DNA from: Sneathiella litorea
GTDB taxonomy: Bacteria > Pseudomonadota > Alphaproteobacteria > Sneathiellales > Sneathiellaceae
DNA length: 64,000 bases
Reading direction: 5' to 3'
Assembly (NCBI RefSeq): GCF_009882915.1
Contig: NZ_WTUW01000001.1
Location: 930,357-994,356 of the forward strand
The notes below the pieces were generated by a model, which was not told where the DNA came from, did no database searches, and worked only from the letters and a program-made list of their open reading frames with translations. Positions 48,135-56,902 of the stretch are shown here, one piece after another (the first letter of the stretch is position 1; every line of letters begins with the position of its first letter). Both the position numbers and the translations under genes were made by a program.

Positions 48135-48701
48135 CCCGGCCACCACGTGACTGATCAATGCTTTGGCTTCGGGGGCATCCCATTCCGCCGGCCCGACAAG
48201 GCGACCGATTTCCTCTCCATTTGCATTTAACAAAATGCTTGCCGGCAGGCCAAAAACCCCAGCGCTGCGACCTGACTTTACTGTTTTATCGTTGAGCGCA
48301 GCCAGGTTTCTGATCTTGCGCCTTTCAAAGAAACCCTTCACTTTTTCCATGCCTTGCAGGTCCTGACCGATAGCCAGCACTACAAAATCTTCACCGCCAA
48401 GCTCACCCTGCAGCCGGTCGAGACTTGGCATTTCCTTCTTGCAGGGGCCACACCAGGTTGCCCAGAAATTCACAAGAATGACCTTACCCTGATAATCCGA
48501 GAGTCGTTCCTCTTCTCCCTTGGCGTTCAGGAAGGTGAAATCCTTAAACGGGCGCGGAGAGTCGTAAGGGGCAAAATTCTGCATCTCCCCCGTTAGCAAA
48601 GCGCTCAGATTTTCAGAGAAAGCTGTTGATGTTCCTGCTACAAGCCCTGTAAATGTAAGCAAGAACAGCAGGCCTGTGAATTTCATGGGTTTTATTATCA
48701 T
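48129..48701 (-). CDS. TlpA-like periplasmic thiol-disulfide oxidoreductase
   Basis: 190 residues. N-terminal signal/anchor (FTGLLFLLTFTGLVAGT), then a thioredoxin fold with active site WATWCGPCKKEM and cis-proline in VFGLPASILL. Reduces disulfides in the periplasm, often for cytochrome c or oxidase assembly. Two starts compete: 48701 and 48686. The frame runs to 48869 but overlaps argH. Divergent from argH, a conserved arrangement in the class. Confidence 0.88.
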   Translation of the reverse strand: MIIKPMKFTGLLFLLTFTGLVAGTSTAFSENLSALLTGEMQNFAPYDSPRPFKDFTFLNAKGEEERLSDYQGKVILVNFWATWCGPCKKEMPSLDRLQGELGGEDFVVLAIGQDLQGMEKVKGFFERRKIRNLAALNDKTVKSGRSAGVFGLPASILLNANGEEIGRLVGPAEWDAPEAKALISHVVAGS

Positions 48702-48740
48702 AGTTGCTAAACGTCCAATTGTTACAAAGCGAGCCCGAAT

Positions 48741-50141
48741 ATGAGCGCAAACGAGCTTTGGGGTGGCAGATTTGCCAAAGGCCCCGCCGAAATTATGGAA
48801 CGGATTAATGCCTCCATTGACTTTGATCGTCGGCTCTATGCCCAAGATATAAGGGGTTCGATGGCACATTCCAGTATGTTAATGGCCTGCAATATCATTT
48901 CCGAGGCAGATGGTAAAAAAATTCAGGACGGATTGCAGACAATTCTTCGTGAGATTGAGGCGGGGAATTTCAAGACAGACCCGGCGCTTGAGGATATCCA
49001 CATGCATGTGGAGGCGCGTCTGCGTGAGCTGATTGGTGATGCCGCAGGGCGGCTCCACACCGCACGCTCCCGCAATGACCAGGTGGCAACGGATTTCCGG
49101 CTCTGGGTACGCGATACCATGGATCATCTGGACGGAGAGCTGGCTGATCTGGTGGATGCCCTTCTCGATCAGGCGGATGCCGAGGCGGATACCGTTATGC
49201 CGGGCTTCACCCACCTGCAGGCAGCACAGCCGGTGACTTTTGGCCATCATATGCTGGCCTATGTCGAGATGTTCGCGCGCGATCGCGGACGACTTGCAGA
49301 CGCGCGTTCGCGCCTGAATGAAAGCCCTCTGGGGTCGGCGGCGCTTGCGGGCACGTCTTTCCCGATTGATCGGGAAATGACGGCGAAGGAGCTAGGCTTT
49401 GATCGGCCCACCGCGAACTCCCTCGATGGTGTGTCGGACCGGGATTTCGCGCTGGAGTTCCTGAGCTTTGCCTCCATCTGCTCGATGCATCTCTCCCGGC
49501 TGGCTGAAGAGATTGTCATCTGGTCGAGTGCGCAATTCCGCTTCGTTGAGTGTTCCGATAGCTTCTCGACCGGTTCTTCCATCATGCCGCAGAAGAAGAA
49601 CCCCGATGCGGCGGAGCTGATCCGCGGCAAGGCCGGACGCAGTGCAGGTGCTTTTACCTCCCTCCTGATGATGATGAAGGGTCTACCCATGACCTATGGC
49701 AAGGATATGCAGGAAGATAAGGAGCCGGTCTTCGATGCCGCTGACAATCTTCAGCTTTGCCTTGCTGCCATGAGCGGGATGATCCGTGATATCAAGGTCA
49801 ATGGCGAGGTGATGACCGCCGCCTCGGGCGCGGGTTTCACTACCGCGACAGACCTTGCGGACTGGCTTGTGCAGAAACTGGATATGCCATTCCGTCGGGC
49901 CCATCATGTGACGGGTGCTCTTGTAAAGCTGGCGGAAGAGAACACATGTGGACTTGAAGATTTGTCCCTTTCGCAGATGCAATCGGTGGAAGGCGGCATT
50001 ACTGAAGAAATATACAAGGTACTCGGTGTTCAGAATTCCGTTGCCAGCCGCATAAGCTATGGTGGCACGGCCCCTTCCAGGGTACGAGAGCAAATCGCAC
50101 GCTGGCGCCAAAAGCTGGACCAGGAAGGAGGCGGAAAATGA
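48741..50141 (+). CDS. argH: Argininosuccinate lyase
   Basis: Last step of arginine synthesis: argininosuccinate to arginine and fumarate. 466 residues, fumarase-superfamily fold, with the signature loop [12 protein letters not shown] and catalytic histidine region [13 protein letters not shown] and [15 protein letters not shown]. Stop overlaps the start of the small lipoprotein gene by 4 bases. Confidence 0.97.
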   Translation: MSANELWGGRFAKGPAEIMERINASIDFDRRLYAQDIRGSMAHSSMLMACNIISEADGKKIQDGLQTILREIEAGNFKTDPALEDIHMHVEARLRELIGDAAGRLHTARSRNDQVATDFRLWVRDTMDHLDGELADLVDALLDQADAEADTVMPGFTHLQAAQPVTFGHHMLAYVEMFARDRGRLADARSRLNESPLGSAALAGTSFPIDREMTAKELGFDRPTANSLDGVSDRDFALEFLSFASICSMHLSRLAEEIVIWSSAQFRFVECSDSFSTGSSIMPQKKNPDAAELIRGKAGRSAGAFTSLLMMMKGLPMTYGKDMQEDKEPVFDAADNLQLCLAAMSGMIRDIKVNGEVMTAASGAGFTTATDLADWLVQKLDMPFRRAHHVTGALVKLAEENTCGLEDLSLSQMQSVEGGITEEIYKVLGVQNSVASRISYGGTAPSRVREQIARWRQKLDQEGGGK

Positions 50142-50263
50142 AACGGGTGCTTCTTGGTGCAATCATGATGGTGGTTACTGTCGGGTTTCTCTCGGGCTGC
50201 GGCGTGAAAAGCCCGCCTAAATATTCACCGGATACGCAAAAGTCTGAACAGAAGAAAAGCTAG
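50138..50263 (+). CDS. lptM: LptM-like small lipoprotein
   Basis: 41 residues only. ATG 50138 lies in the argH stop (ATGA) and follows AGGAGG. Lipoprotein signal with lipobox LSGC (Cys19), then [20 protein letters not shown], the short CGxKxP-type tail of LptM/YifL, which helps LptD oxidative maturation at the outer membrane. The argH-lptM-lysA order is conserved in many proteobacteria. The function by homology is fairly sure, given length and context. Confidence 0.85.
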   Translation: MKRVLLGAIMMVVTVGFLSGCGVKSPPKYSPDTQKSEQKKS

Positions 50264-50285
50264 TTTTAGAAAAGATTGCCGACAT

Positions 50286-51551
50286 ATGGACCATTTCACC
50301 TATAAAAATGGCGAACTCTATGCCGAGGATGTTTCCTTACGGACGATCGCCGAAACGGTGGGCACACCCTTTTATTGTTATTCCACCGCAACCCTGGAGC
50401 GGCATTACAAGGTTTTCTCCGGCGCGTTTGACGGGGCGAATGCACTTGTCTGCTATGCGCTGAAAGCCAACTCCAACCAGGCGGTGATCCGCACCCTCGC
50501 GGATCTCGGATCCGGGGCGGATGTGGTCTCTGAAGGGGAGCTTCGCCGCGCGATTGAGGCGGGCATTCCACCCGAAAAGATCGTTTTTTCCGGTGTTGGC
50601 AAGAAGCCGGCGGAAATGCGCTATGCGCTTGAGGTCGGTATTCACCAGTTCAATGTGGAATCCGAGCCCGAGGTTCATCTATTGAGCGAAGTTGCGAGTA
50701 GTATGGGGCTGAAAGCACCCATTACCTTTCGCGTCAATCCGGATGTGGATGCGAAAACCCACGCCAAAATCTCGACCGGCAAGGCGGAGAACAAGTTTGG
50801 CGTGCCTTGGCAGGATGTGTCCCGCATCTATGCGGAGGCAGCGGCCCTCCCGGGGATCGAGATCAAGGGCGTTGATGTACATATCGGATCTCAGCTCACC
50901 GATCTTGAACCCTACAAAAACGCGTTTAACCGCGTGCGGGAGCTGGTTCAGCAACTGCGGAGCGAGGGGCATGACATCTCTCGTGTCGATCTTGGCGGCG
51001 GGCTTGGCATTCCCTACGATGCGACAATTCCGCCTGCGCCGTCTGCCTATGCCGCCGTCGCGCTGGAGGCGATCGGTAATCTTGGCTGCCAGATTGTATT
51101 CGAGCCGGGTCGCCTGATCGTCGGGAACGCGGGCGTGCTGGTCTCTGAAGTCGTCTATGTGAAACAGGCGACGCAGCGGAAATTTGTTATTCTCGATGCC
51201 GCCATGAATGATTTGATTCGCCCGGCGATGTATGACGGTTATCATCAGATCGACCCGATCCGGGAAGACCAGAAGCTTGGCGAATATTCCCCTGCCGATG
51301 TGGTGGGGCCGGTCTGCGAGACCGGCGATACCTTTGCGCGGGAGAGAGATATGCCGGATCTTGCACGGGGCGATCTTGTCGCCTTTCGCAGCGCCGGAGC
51401 CTATGGTGCCGTAATGGCCTCAACCTACAATACCCGACCGCTGGTACCGGAAGTTCTGGTGAAAGGCGATCAATATGCGGTGATCAGGGAACGACCGAGC
51501 TTGGAGGCTCTGTTGAAACTTGATATACTGCCAGCGTGGCTCGAGGGGTGA
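50286..51551 (+). CDS. lysA: Diaminopimelate decarboxylase
   Basis: Makes lysine from meso-diaminopimelate. 421 residues, PLP-dependent alanine-racemase-like barrel with the PLP lysine in VCYALKANSNQ (Lys60) and catalytic Cys/Glu region GPVCETGDTFARER. Follows the lipoprotein gene by 22 bases and precedes the DUF4175 gene by 11. Confidence 0.97.
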   Translation: MDHFTYKNGELYAEDVSLRTIAETVGTPFYCYSTATLERHYKVFSGAFDGANALVCYALKANSNQAVIRTLADLGSGADVVSEGELRRAIEAGIPPEKIVFSGVGKKPAEMRYALEVGIHQFNVESEPEVHLLSEVASSMGLKAPITFRVNPDVDAKTHAKISTGKAENKFGVPWQDVSRIYAEAAALPGIEIKGVDVHIGSQLTDLEPYKNAFNRVRELVQQLRSEGHDISRVDLGGGLGIPYDATIPPAPSAYAAVALEAIGNLGCQIVFEPGRLIVGNAGVLVSEVVYVKQATQRKFVILDAAMNDLIRPAMYDGYHQIDPIREDQKLGEYSPADVVGPVCETGDTFARERDMPDLARGDLVAFRSAGAYGAVMASTYNTRPLVPEVLVKGDQYAVIRERPSLEALLKLDILPAWLEG

Positions 51552-51562
51552 ATCGAGGATGA

Positions 51563-54070
51563 ATGCAGCGTCGCAACGACACCAGTGACAGAGGATATGG
51601 GTTAGGGTTCGAAATCCGTATCCTGCTTGCGAAAGCCAACTTTCTATTGGAAGGGATTTGGCGGCACGGGCGGCTGTTTTTTTGTCTTGTCGGGTTGTTT
51701 GTCGGTCTGTCTTTGCTTGATATCTGGTCTTTTACGCCAGGCTGGGTCCATGTTCTTGCGCTGATCCTTTTTTTGGGTGCGATCCTGTACAGCCTTTATA
51801 AGCTGGCACGGGACCTGGAGGCACCGACGCGAAGCCGGGCGCTTCGCTATCTGGAACGGCGAAATCAGCTGCGTCACAGGCCATTGCAATCTCTTGGTGC
51901 GCATTCTGAAGCGGAAAAGAACAACAATACGCCAGGCAACACAATGTGGCGTCTTTACCAGAAATCTTTGCGCCGAAGCGTTGTCGGGCTCAAAATCGGG
52001 TTTCCACGCCTTGATATGGGAATGGAGGACAGTTATGGCTTTCGGGCGTTCGTGATCCTTCTTCTGGTGGCTGCATTTGTGATTGCGGGTTCCAGCTCGG
52101 CGGACCGGTTGTATGCAGCGATGACACCCCGTGTCGGTACGGCGGCGGTTCCAATTGACGTAACGGCTTGGATTACCCCCCCTATCTATACCGGTCAGGC
52201 CCCAATCCTGCTCACCAATACAAATACGGATAAAGAAGCAGTACAGACTTATATTGTTCCGGCGCAAAGCAGCTTCATTGCAAATGTATTCGGAGGCGAG
52301 CGCGAAGTTCCTGTGCTGATCGTTGGCGATGAGCGGCAGGATTTTGCTGCCACCGACATGCGGAATTTCCAGATCGAGGCGGCCTTCGACACATCCACAA
52401 GCGTGAAGATCGAGAAAGATGGCGAGGTCATTGCCAACTGGCAATTGAACGTTGTCGTGGATGAGGTGCCGACGGCCATGTTTATCAATAATCCGGAGGT
52501 CACGGAAAGATCTGCGTTCAAGCTTCAGTATCAGGCACGGGATGACTATGGTGTCCAGCAGCTTGGCGGAGAAATTACCCGCGATAGTTCCGACAAAAAG
52601 ATCGAGCTTGCCCTGCCCACACCAGGGCGTGGTTCAAAACAGGTGACCGGTAAAAGTTACCATGACCTGACGGCGCACCCCTGGGCCGGCCTCTCGGTGA
52701 ATATGATACTCTTTGCCGAAGACCAGATCGGGCAGCGCGGATATTCAGATGCAATGACCTTTGTCCTGCCTGAGCGGCATTTTACGCATCCGGTAGCCCG
52801 GGCTCTGATTGAGCAGCGCAAGAACCTGGTGACTGATCCTGAAGAAAGCAAGGCCGGCGTCGCTCTTGTCCTGCAAACCATCGCCAGCCTTCCCGATAGT
52901 TTCAATAATGATGTGACCGTAATATTGGCCCTCTCGACGGCACAGTCGACCCTCTTAAACGGAAAAAGCCAGAAATCTGTCGATGATGTGGTTGATATCC
53001 TCTGGGATACAGCGCTTCGCCTTGAAAATGGTGATCTGTCTCTTGCGGAAGCCGCTCTGCGAGAGGCTCAGGAAGCTCTGATGGAGGCGCTGAATAGCAA
53101 TGCCAGTGATGCCGAGATCAAACGCCTTGTTGAAGAATTACGTGCTGCTATGGAGAATTTCCTCCAAGCCCTCGCTCAACAGGCACAGCCAAGGGAAGAT
53201 CAAGCCACGGGTGATCCGAACAGCGGAGATCAGTTTATCGAATCGCAGGACCTGCAAAAGTTGCTGGACCGTATTGACCAGTTTGCGCGCGGCGGCGCCC
53301 GGGACGCCGCACGGCAGTTATTGAGTGAACTCCAGGATATCATGGAGAATTTGAAAATGGCCGAAGCGCGGCAGCCGTCCGCCGGTCAGCAGGCCGCACA
53401 GGAAATGCTCAATGAACTTGGAAAATTAATGCAAAAGCAACAGGAGTTGCTGGACCAGACTTTCCGGGAATCGCAAAACCGGCAATCGCAGCAGGGAAAC
53501 CAGCCCGGTCAACAAGGCCAGCAGTCTCAAAATGGAACAAAGCCTGGCCAACAGGGACAACAAGGTCAGTCCGGACAGCGGGGCGGCCTGCAGGATCTCG
53601 CTGAAGTGCAGGAAGCATTGCGTCAGATGCTGGGTGACCTGATGGGTCGGCTGGGCGCGGAAGGCGAAATACCGGAAGCGTTAGGGCGCGCGGAACGATC
53701 GATGAATGATGCACGGGGCGCGCTGCAACAGGGGCAGGGGCAATCGGCCATGCAATCGGAAAGCAATGCCCTTGAAAGCTTGCGTCAGGGAACCGAATCG
53801 CTCGCCCAGCAAATGATGCAGAACGGGCAGGGGCAAGGCACGCAGTCTGCGGGGCCCGGGCAACCGGGACAAGGACGAGATCCGCTTGGCCGATCGGTGT
53901 CAGAAGAGGGTGGTGAAGGAAGAAACGCAGGCAATGCGTTGATGCGTGGGGAAGCAAACGGCATTAGCAAGAGCCGGTCTATCCGTGACGAGTTGCAACG
54001 GCGCCTTTCCGATCCGGCGCGCGACTACCTGGAGCGGGACTATCTGAAACGACTGCTCGATATTTTTTAG
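51563..54070 (+). CDS. Large TIGR02302/DUF4175 family membrane protein
   Basis: 835 residues. Two or three N-terminal membrane helices (about 28-75 and 155-180) are followed by an extended Ig-like and coiled-coil part, then a glutamine/glycine-rich low-complexity stretch near residues 635-675 with GQQGQ repeats. It ends in SDPARDYLERDYLKRLL, the conserved family tail. Function unknown; family restricted mainly to alphaproteobacteria. Starts 11 bases after lysA, so probably cotranscribed. Confidence 0.85.
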   Translation: MQRRNDTSDRGYGLGFEIRILLAKANFLLEGIWRHGRLFFCLVGLFVGLSLLDIWSFTPGWVHVLALILFLGAILYSLYKLARDLEAPTRSRALRYLERRNQLRHRPLQSLGAHSEAEKNNNTPGNTMWRLYQKSLRRSVVGLKIGFPRLDMGMEDSYGFRAFVILLLVAAFVIAGSSSADRLYAAMTPRVGTAAVPIDVTAWITPPIYTGQAPILLTNTNTDKEAVQTYIVPAQSSFIANVFGGEREVPVLIVGDERQDFAATDMRNFQIEAAFDTSTSVKIEKDGEVIANWQLNVVVDEVPTAMFINNPEVTERSAFKLQYQARDDYGVQQLGGEITRDSSDKKIELALPTPGRGSKQVTGKSYHDLTAHPWAGLSVNMILFAEDQIGQRGYSDAMTFVLPERHFTHPVARALIEQRKNLVTDPEESKAGVALVLQTIASLPDSFNNDVTVILALSTAQSTLLNGKSQKSVDDVVDILWDTALRLENGDLSLAEAALREAQEALMEALNSNASDAEIKRLVEELRAAMENFLQALAQQAQPREDQATGDPNSGDQFIESQDLQKLLDRIDQFARGGARDAARQLLSELQDIMENLKMAEARQPSAGQQAAQEMLNELGKLMQKQQELLDQTFRESQNRQSQQGNQPGQQGQQSQNGTKPGQQGQQGQSGQRGGLQDLAEVQEALRQMLGDLMGRLGAEGEIPEALGRAERSMNDARGALQQGQGQSAMQSESNALESLRQGTESLAQQMMQNGQGQGTQSAGPGQPGQGRDPLGRSVSEEGGEGRNAGNALMRGEANGISKSRSIRDELQRRLSDPARDYLERDYLKRLLDIF

Positions 54071-54103
54071 GGTGGATTGTAAAGTCTGTTATAAATCCCC
54101 GCC

Positions 54104-55102
54104 ATGACACAGGATCATCCATTTGCGCAATATGTCCGCATTCTCGGCAAGGGCCCGAAGATGTGGCGAGACATGACTTTCGACGAAGCCAGAGCGGCCA
54201 TGAATATGGTGTTCTCGGGAGAGGTCGAGCCTTTACAGCTTGGTGCCTTCCTGCTGCTTCTCCGGCGAAAAGGTGAGACAGGAGAGGAGCTTGCAGGCAT
54301 GGTGGCTGCGGCCCGCGATCATTTCCTTGAAAAGGATATCACCGCGAATGTTGATTTTGACTGGCCTTCCTACGCGGATCGTCACCGTCAACAACCTTGG
54401 TTCATACTCTCTGCTATCCTGCTTGCGGATCAGGGATATAAAGTGCTGATGCATGGCATAGAAGGCTATGTGGCCGGGTATGCCGCGACACGTCCGGGGC
54501 TTGCAGTGTTTGGTATCCCGCAGGCTGATTCCCTGTCCGGTGCGGCGGCATTGTTTGGTGAGACCAACCTTGTTTACCTTGGTTTAGAAAAATTCTGCCC
54601 ATCGTTACAGACGCTTTTTGAGCTGCGTCCGCTACTGGGTGTGCGAACAGCCGTGAATACGTTCGGGCGCGACCTTAACCCCTTTGCTGCGCCCCGTCAG
54701 CTTCAGGGTGTTTTTCATCCGCCCTACAAGGCGCTTCATCTTGAGACAGTAAAGGCGCTTCATCAGCCTCACAGCCTGATTTTCAAGGGGGGCGGTGGTG
54801 AAGTGCAGCGCAATCCGATGAAGCCCGCCCTGGTCGACGCCTTGATCGACGGGGAGGTGACCGAGCTGGAATGGCCTGCAATGACAGAAGAAAATGTTTA
54901 TAAATGGCGCGAAGAGGACCTGGCGCCGGCGCAGCTTCTTCGAATGTGGCAGGGGAAACTTGATTTAAAAATGCCACTACTTGCGATTATCGGGACACTC
55001 GCCTTCGCCCTTAAATCGGCGGTTCCCACGCTGAAGATCAGCGAAGCCGAGAGCCGCGCCCGCGATATATGGGATAGCCGCGATAAAAACCGGTTTGGAT
55101 GA
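54104..55102 (+). CDS. TrpD2/YbiB-like anthranilate phosphoribosyltransferase-fold protein
   Basis: 332 residues with the TrpD fold: FDEARAAMNMVFSGEVEPLQLGAFLL (N-domain) and VNTFGRDLNPFAAPRQLQGV. Motifs for anthranilate (KVTGNG, RG.R) are not present. YbiB-type members bind nucleic acid rather than make tryptophan, which fits better than true TrpD. It is 33 bases after DUF4175 and ends 2 bases from the convergent binding-protein gene. Confidence 0.82.
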   Translation: MTQDHPFAQYVRILGKGPKMWRDMTFDEARAAMNMVFSGEVEPLQLGAFLLLLRRKGETGEELAGMVAAARDHFLEKDITANVDFDWPSYADRHRQQPWFILSAILLADQGYKVLMHGIEGYVAGYAATRPGLAVFGIPQADSLSGAAALFGETNLVYLGLEKFCPSLQTLFELRPLLGVRTAVNTFGRDLNPFAAPRQLQGVFHPPYKALHLETVKALHQPHSLIFKGGGGEVQRNPMKPALVDALIDGEVTELEWPAMTEENVYKWREEDLAPAQLLRMWQGKLDLKMPLLAIIGTLAFALKSAVPTLKISEAESRARDIWDSRDKNRFG

Positions 55103-55104
55103 GG

Positions 55105-56895
55105 TCAATCGCTCTTTTGGTACCACCAAAGGTCTGGCCCGGTTCCCCAATATGAGGGGGTCAAGGGTAGCTTTATTTCTGGCCAGTGCGCCAACCATTG
55201 TTCATCCGTATAGTAAAGCGGAATGACGTAATGTCCGGAAAGTAACACCCTGTCGAGGGCGCGGGTCGCATTGACCAGCCGGTCGCGGTCCCGGGCTGTG
55301 GCAATCCGCTCAATCAACGCGTCGACAGCGGCAAGGTCGATTCCCGGATAATTTCGGGTGCCAGGGGTTTTGGCGGCGTCACGGCTCCAATAGAATGCCT
55401 GCTCATTCCCGGGCGAGAGCGACTGGCCCCAGCTATTAAGGATCATATCAAAATTATAATCAGTCAGGCGGTTCTGGTAACTGGCCGTATCAATCTGCCG
55501 AATATTGCTCTGAATTCCCAGAATATTGAGGTTTTTCTGATAGGGGGAAATCAGCTTGATGTAGTCAGTATTGTTAATCAGGAACTCGATCCGGAAGGGG
55601 CGCCCGGTTTTCTGATGGCGGAGAATGCCGTCCTTGATGCGGTAGCCTGCATCGGACAGTAATTGCTGGGCCTGAATAAGATTTTCACGCGCGCGGCCGG
55701 TGCCGTCGGTTTCAGGCAGGCTGAAATCTTGTTCAAACAATGATTCTGGAAGTTCATGGGTATAAGCGCTGAGCAACTCCCGTTCCGCAGATGGAATAGG
55801 GCCGGTTGAGGCGAGCGGGGAATTTTCGAAGAAACTGTGGGTGCGCTTGTAAAGACCATGCAGGATATTGGCATTTATCCATTCAAAATCCAGGGCATGG
55901 ACGAGTGCCTTCCGTACACGTCGATCCTTGAATTTTTCCCGCCGGGTGTTAAAGACAAAGGCCAGCATGGGGGTTGGAATACTGATCTTTGGTGTTGATT
56001 TATGATACGCCGTTTCCGACTGCCAGCCATATGCGGATGTCCATTTAGCGGCACTATTTTCAAACCGGGCATCGATATTGCGGGATTTAAACGCCTCCAG
56101 TGCAACGTCGTCATCGCGGAAATAATCGTAAATAATTCTCTCGAAATTAAATCGGCCCTTGTTTTGCGGCAGATGCCAGCCCCAAAAATTCATGTTGCGG
56201 CGGTAGATAATGCGGCGCCCGGGGTCAACTTTCTCCACCAGATAGGGTCCTGAGCCCATTATGGGAATGAGGGAACTTTTCTTGAAATCCACCACATCAA
56301 AGGCGGTTTTTGGCAGCACGCTCATCAATCCCATGATCAGCGGCATCTCAAATCGGCCATCTTCCTCGAAGGCGAAACGGATCGAGAGAGGGGACAGGAT
56401 GTCAGCTTCCGTCACTTTTCGATAATAGCTCTGGACGTTCGGGCGGCCCTCATCGCGAAAGGTCGTGAAGGAGAAGAGGACATCCTCCGCGGTGATTGAA
56501 CTGCCATCGGCAAACCGCGCCTGCGGATTGATATGAAAAATAATCCAGCTGCGATCCGGGGCCACCTCGATTGCGTTGGCGACATTGGCATATAGGGTGA
56601 ATGGTTCATCGCGGGAGCGTTCCAGCAAGGATTGATACACATCACCGAGGCCTCGCGGACTGACACCTTTCAATAAAAAGGGATTAAGACTGTCAAAACT
56701 TCCGATGGCACTCAACCGGACAGTTCCCCCAATGGGGGCCGAGGGGTTCACGTAATCGAAATGCGAAAATCCGGAGGAATATTTCGGCTCTCCATGCATC
56801 GCGATGGCGTGCCGTGTTTCCGACGCAAAAGAAAGGCCTGCAAAGCTGCAGTTAAGGACAATTATTAAGAGGAAGGGGAGCCATTGCTTTTTCAT
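55105..56895 (-). CDS. Orphan YejA-like peptide-type substrate-binding protein
   Basis: 596 residues from MKKQWLPFLLI. Signal peptide (LLIIVLNCSFAGLSFASE, cleavage near residue 24), then family 5 binding-protein fold: FHINPQARFADGSSITAEDVLF and RVRKALVHALDFEWINANI. The N-terminus after the signal (HGEPKYSSGFSHFDYVNPSAP) is the YejA type. No permease or ATPase is next to it, so it must use a transporter elsewhere, perhaps the one at 7319-13470. It follows the MocR-type regulator by 7 bases on the same strand. Confidence 0.9.
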   Translation of the reverse strand: MKKQWLPFLLIIVLNCSFAGLSFASETRHAIAMHGEPKYSSGFSHFDYVNPSAPIGGTVRLSAIGSFDSLNPFLLKGVSPRGLGDVYQSLLERSRDEPFTLYANVANAIEVAPDRSWIIFHINPQARFADGSSITAEDVLFSFTTFRDEGRPNVQSYYRKVTEADILSPLSIRFAFEEDGRFEMPLIMGLMSVLPKTAFDVVDFKKSSLIPIMGSGPYLVEKVDPGRRIIYRRNMNFWGWHLPQNKGRFNFERIIYDYFRDDDVALEAFKSRNIDARFENSAAKWTSAYGWQSETAYHKSTPKISIPTPMLAFVFNTRREKFKDRRVRKALVHALDFEWINANILHGLYKRTHSFFENSPLASTGPIPSAERELLSAYTHELPESLFEQDFSLPETDGTGRARENLIQAQQLLSDAGYRIKDGILRHQKTGRPFRIEFLINNTDYIKLISPYQKNLNILGIQSNIRQIDTASYQNRLTDYNFDMILNSWGQSLSPGNEQAFYWSRDAAKTPGTRNYPGIDLAAVDALIERIATARDRDRLVNATRALDRVLLSGHYVIPLYYTDEQWLAHWPEIKLPLTPSYWGTGPDLWWYQKSD

Positions 56896-56902
56896 ACGTA
56901 AA

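Noticed and set aside
53480-53590. Possible tandem DNA repeat
   Set aside because: It is the Gln/Gly-rich codon run of the DUF4175 gene with many synonymous changes, not a DNA repeat element.
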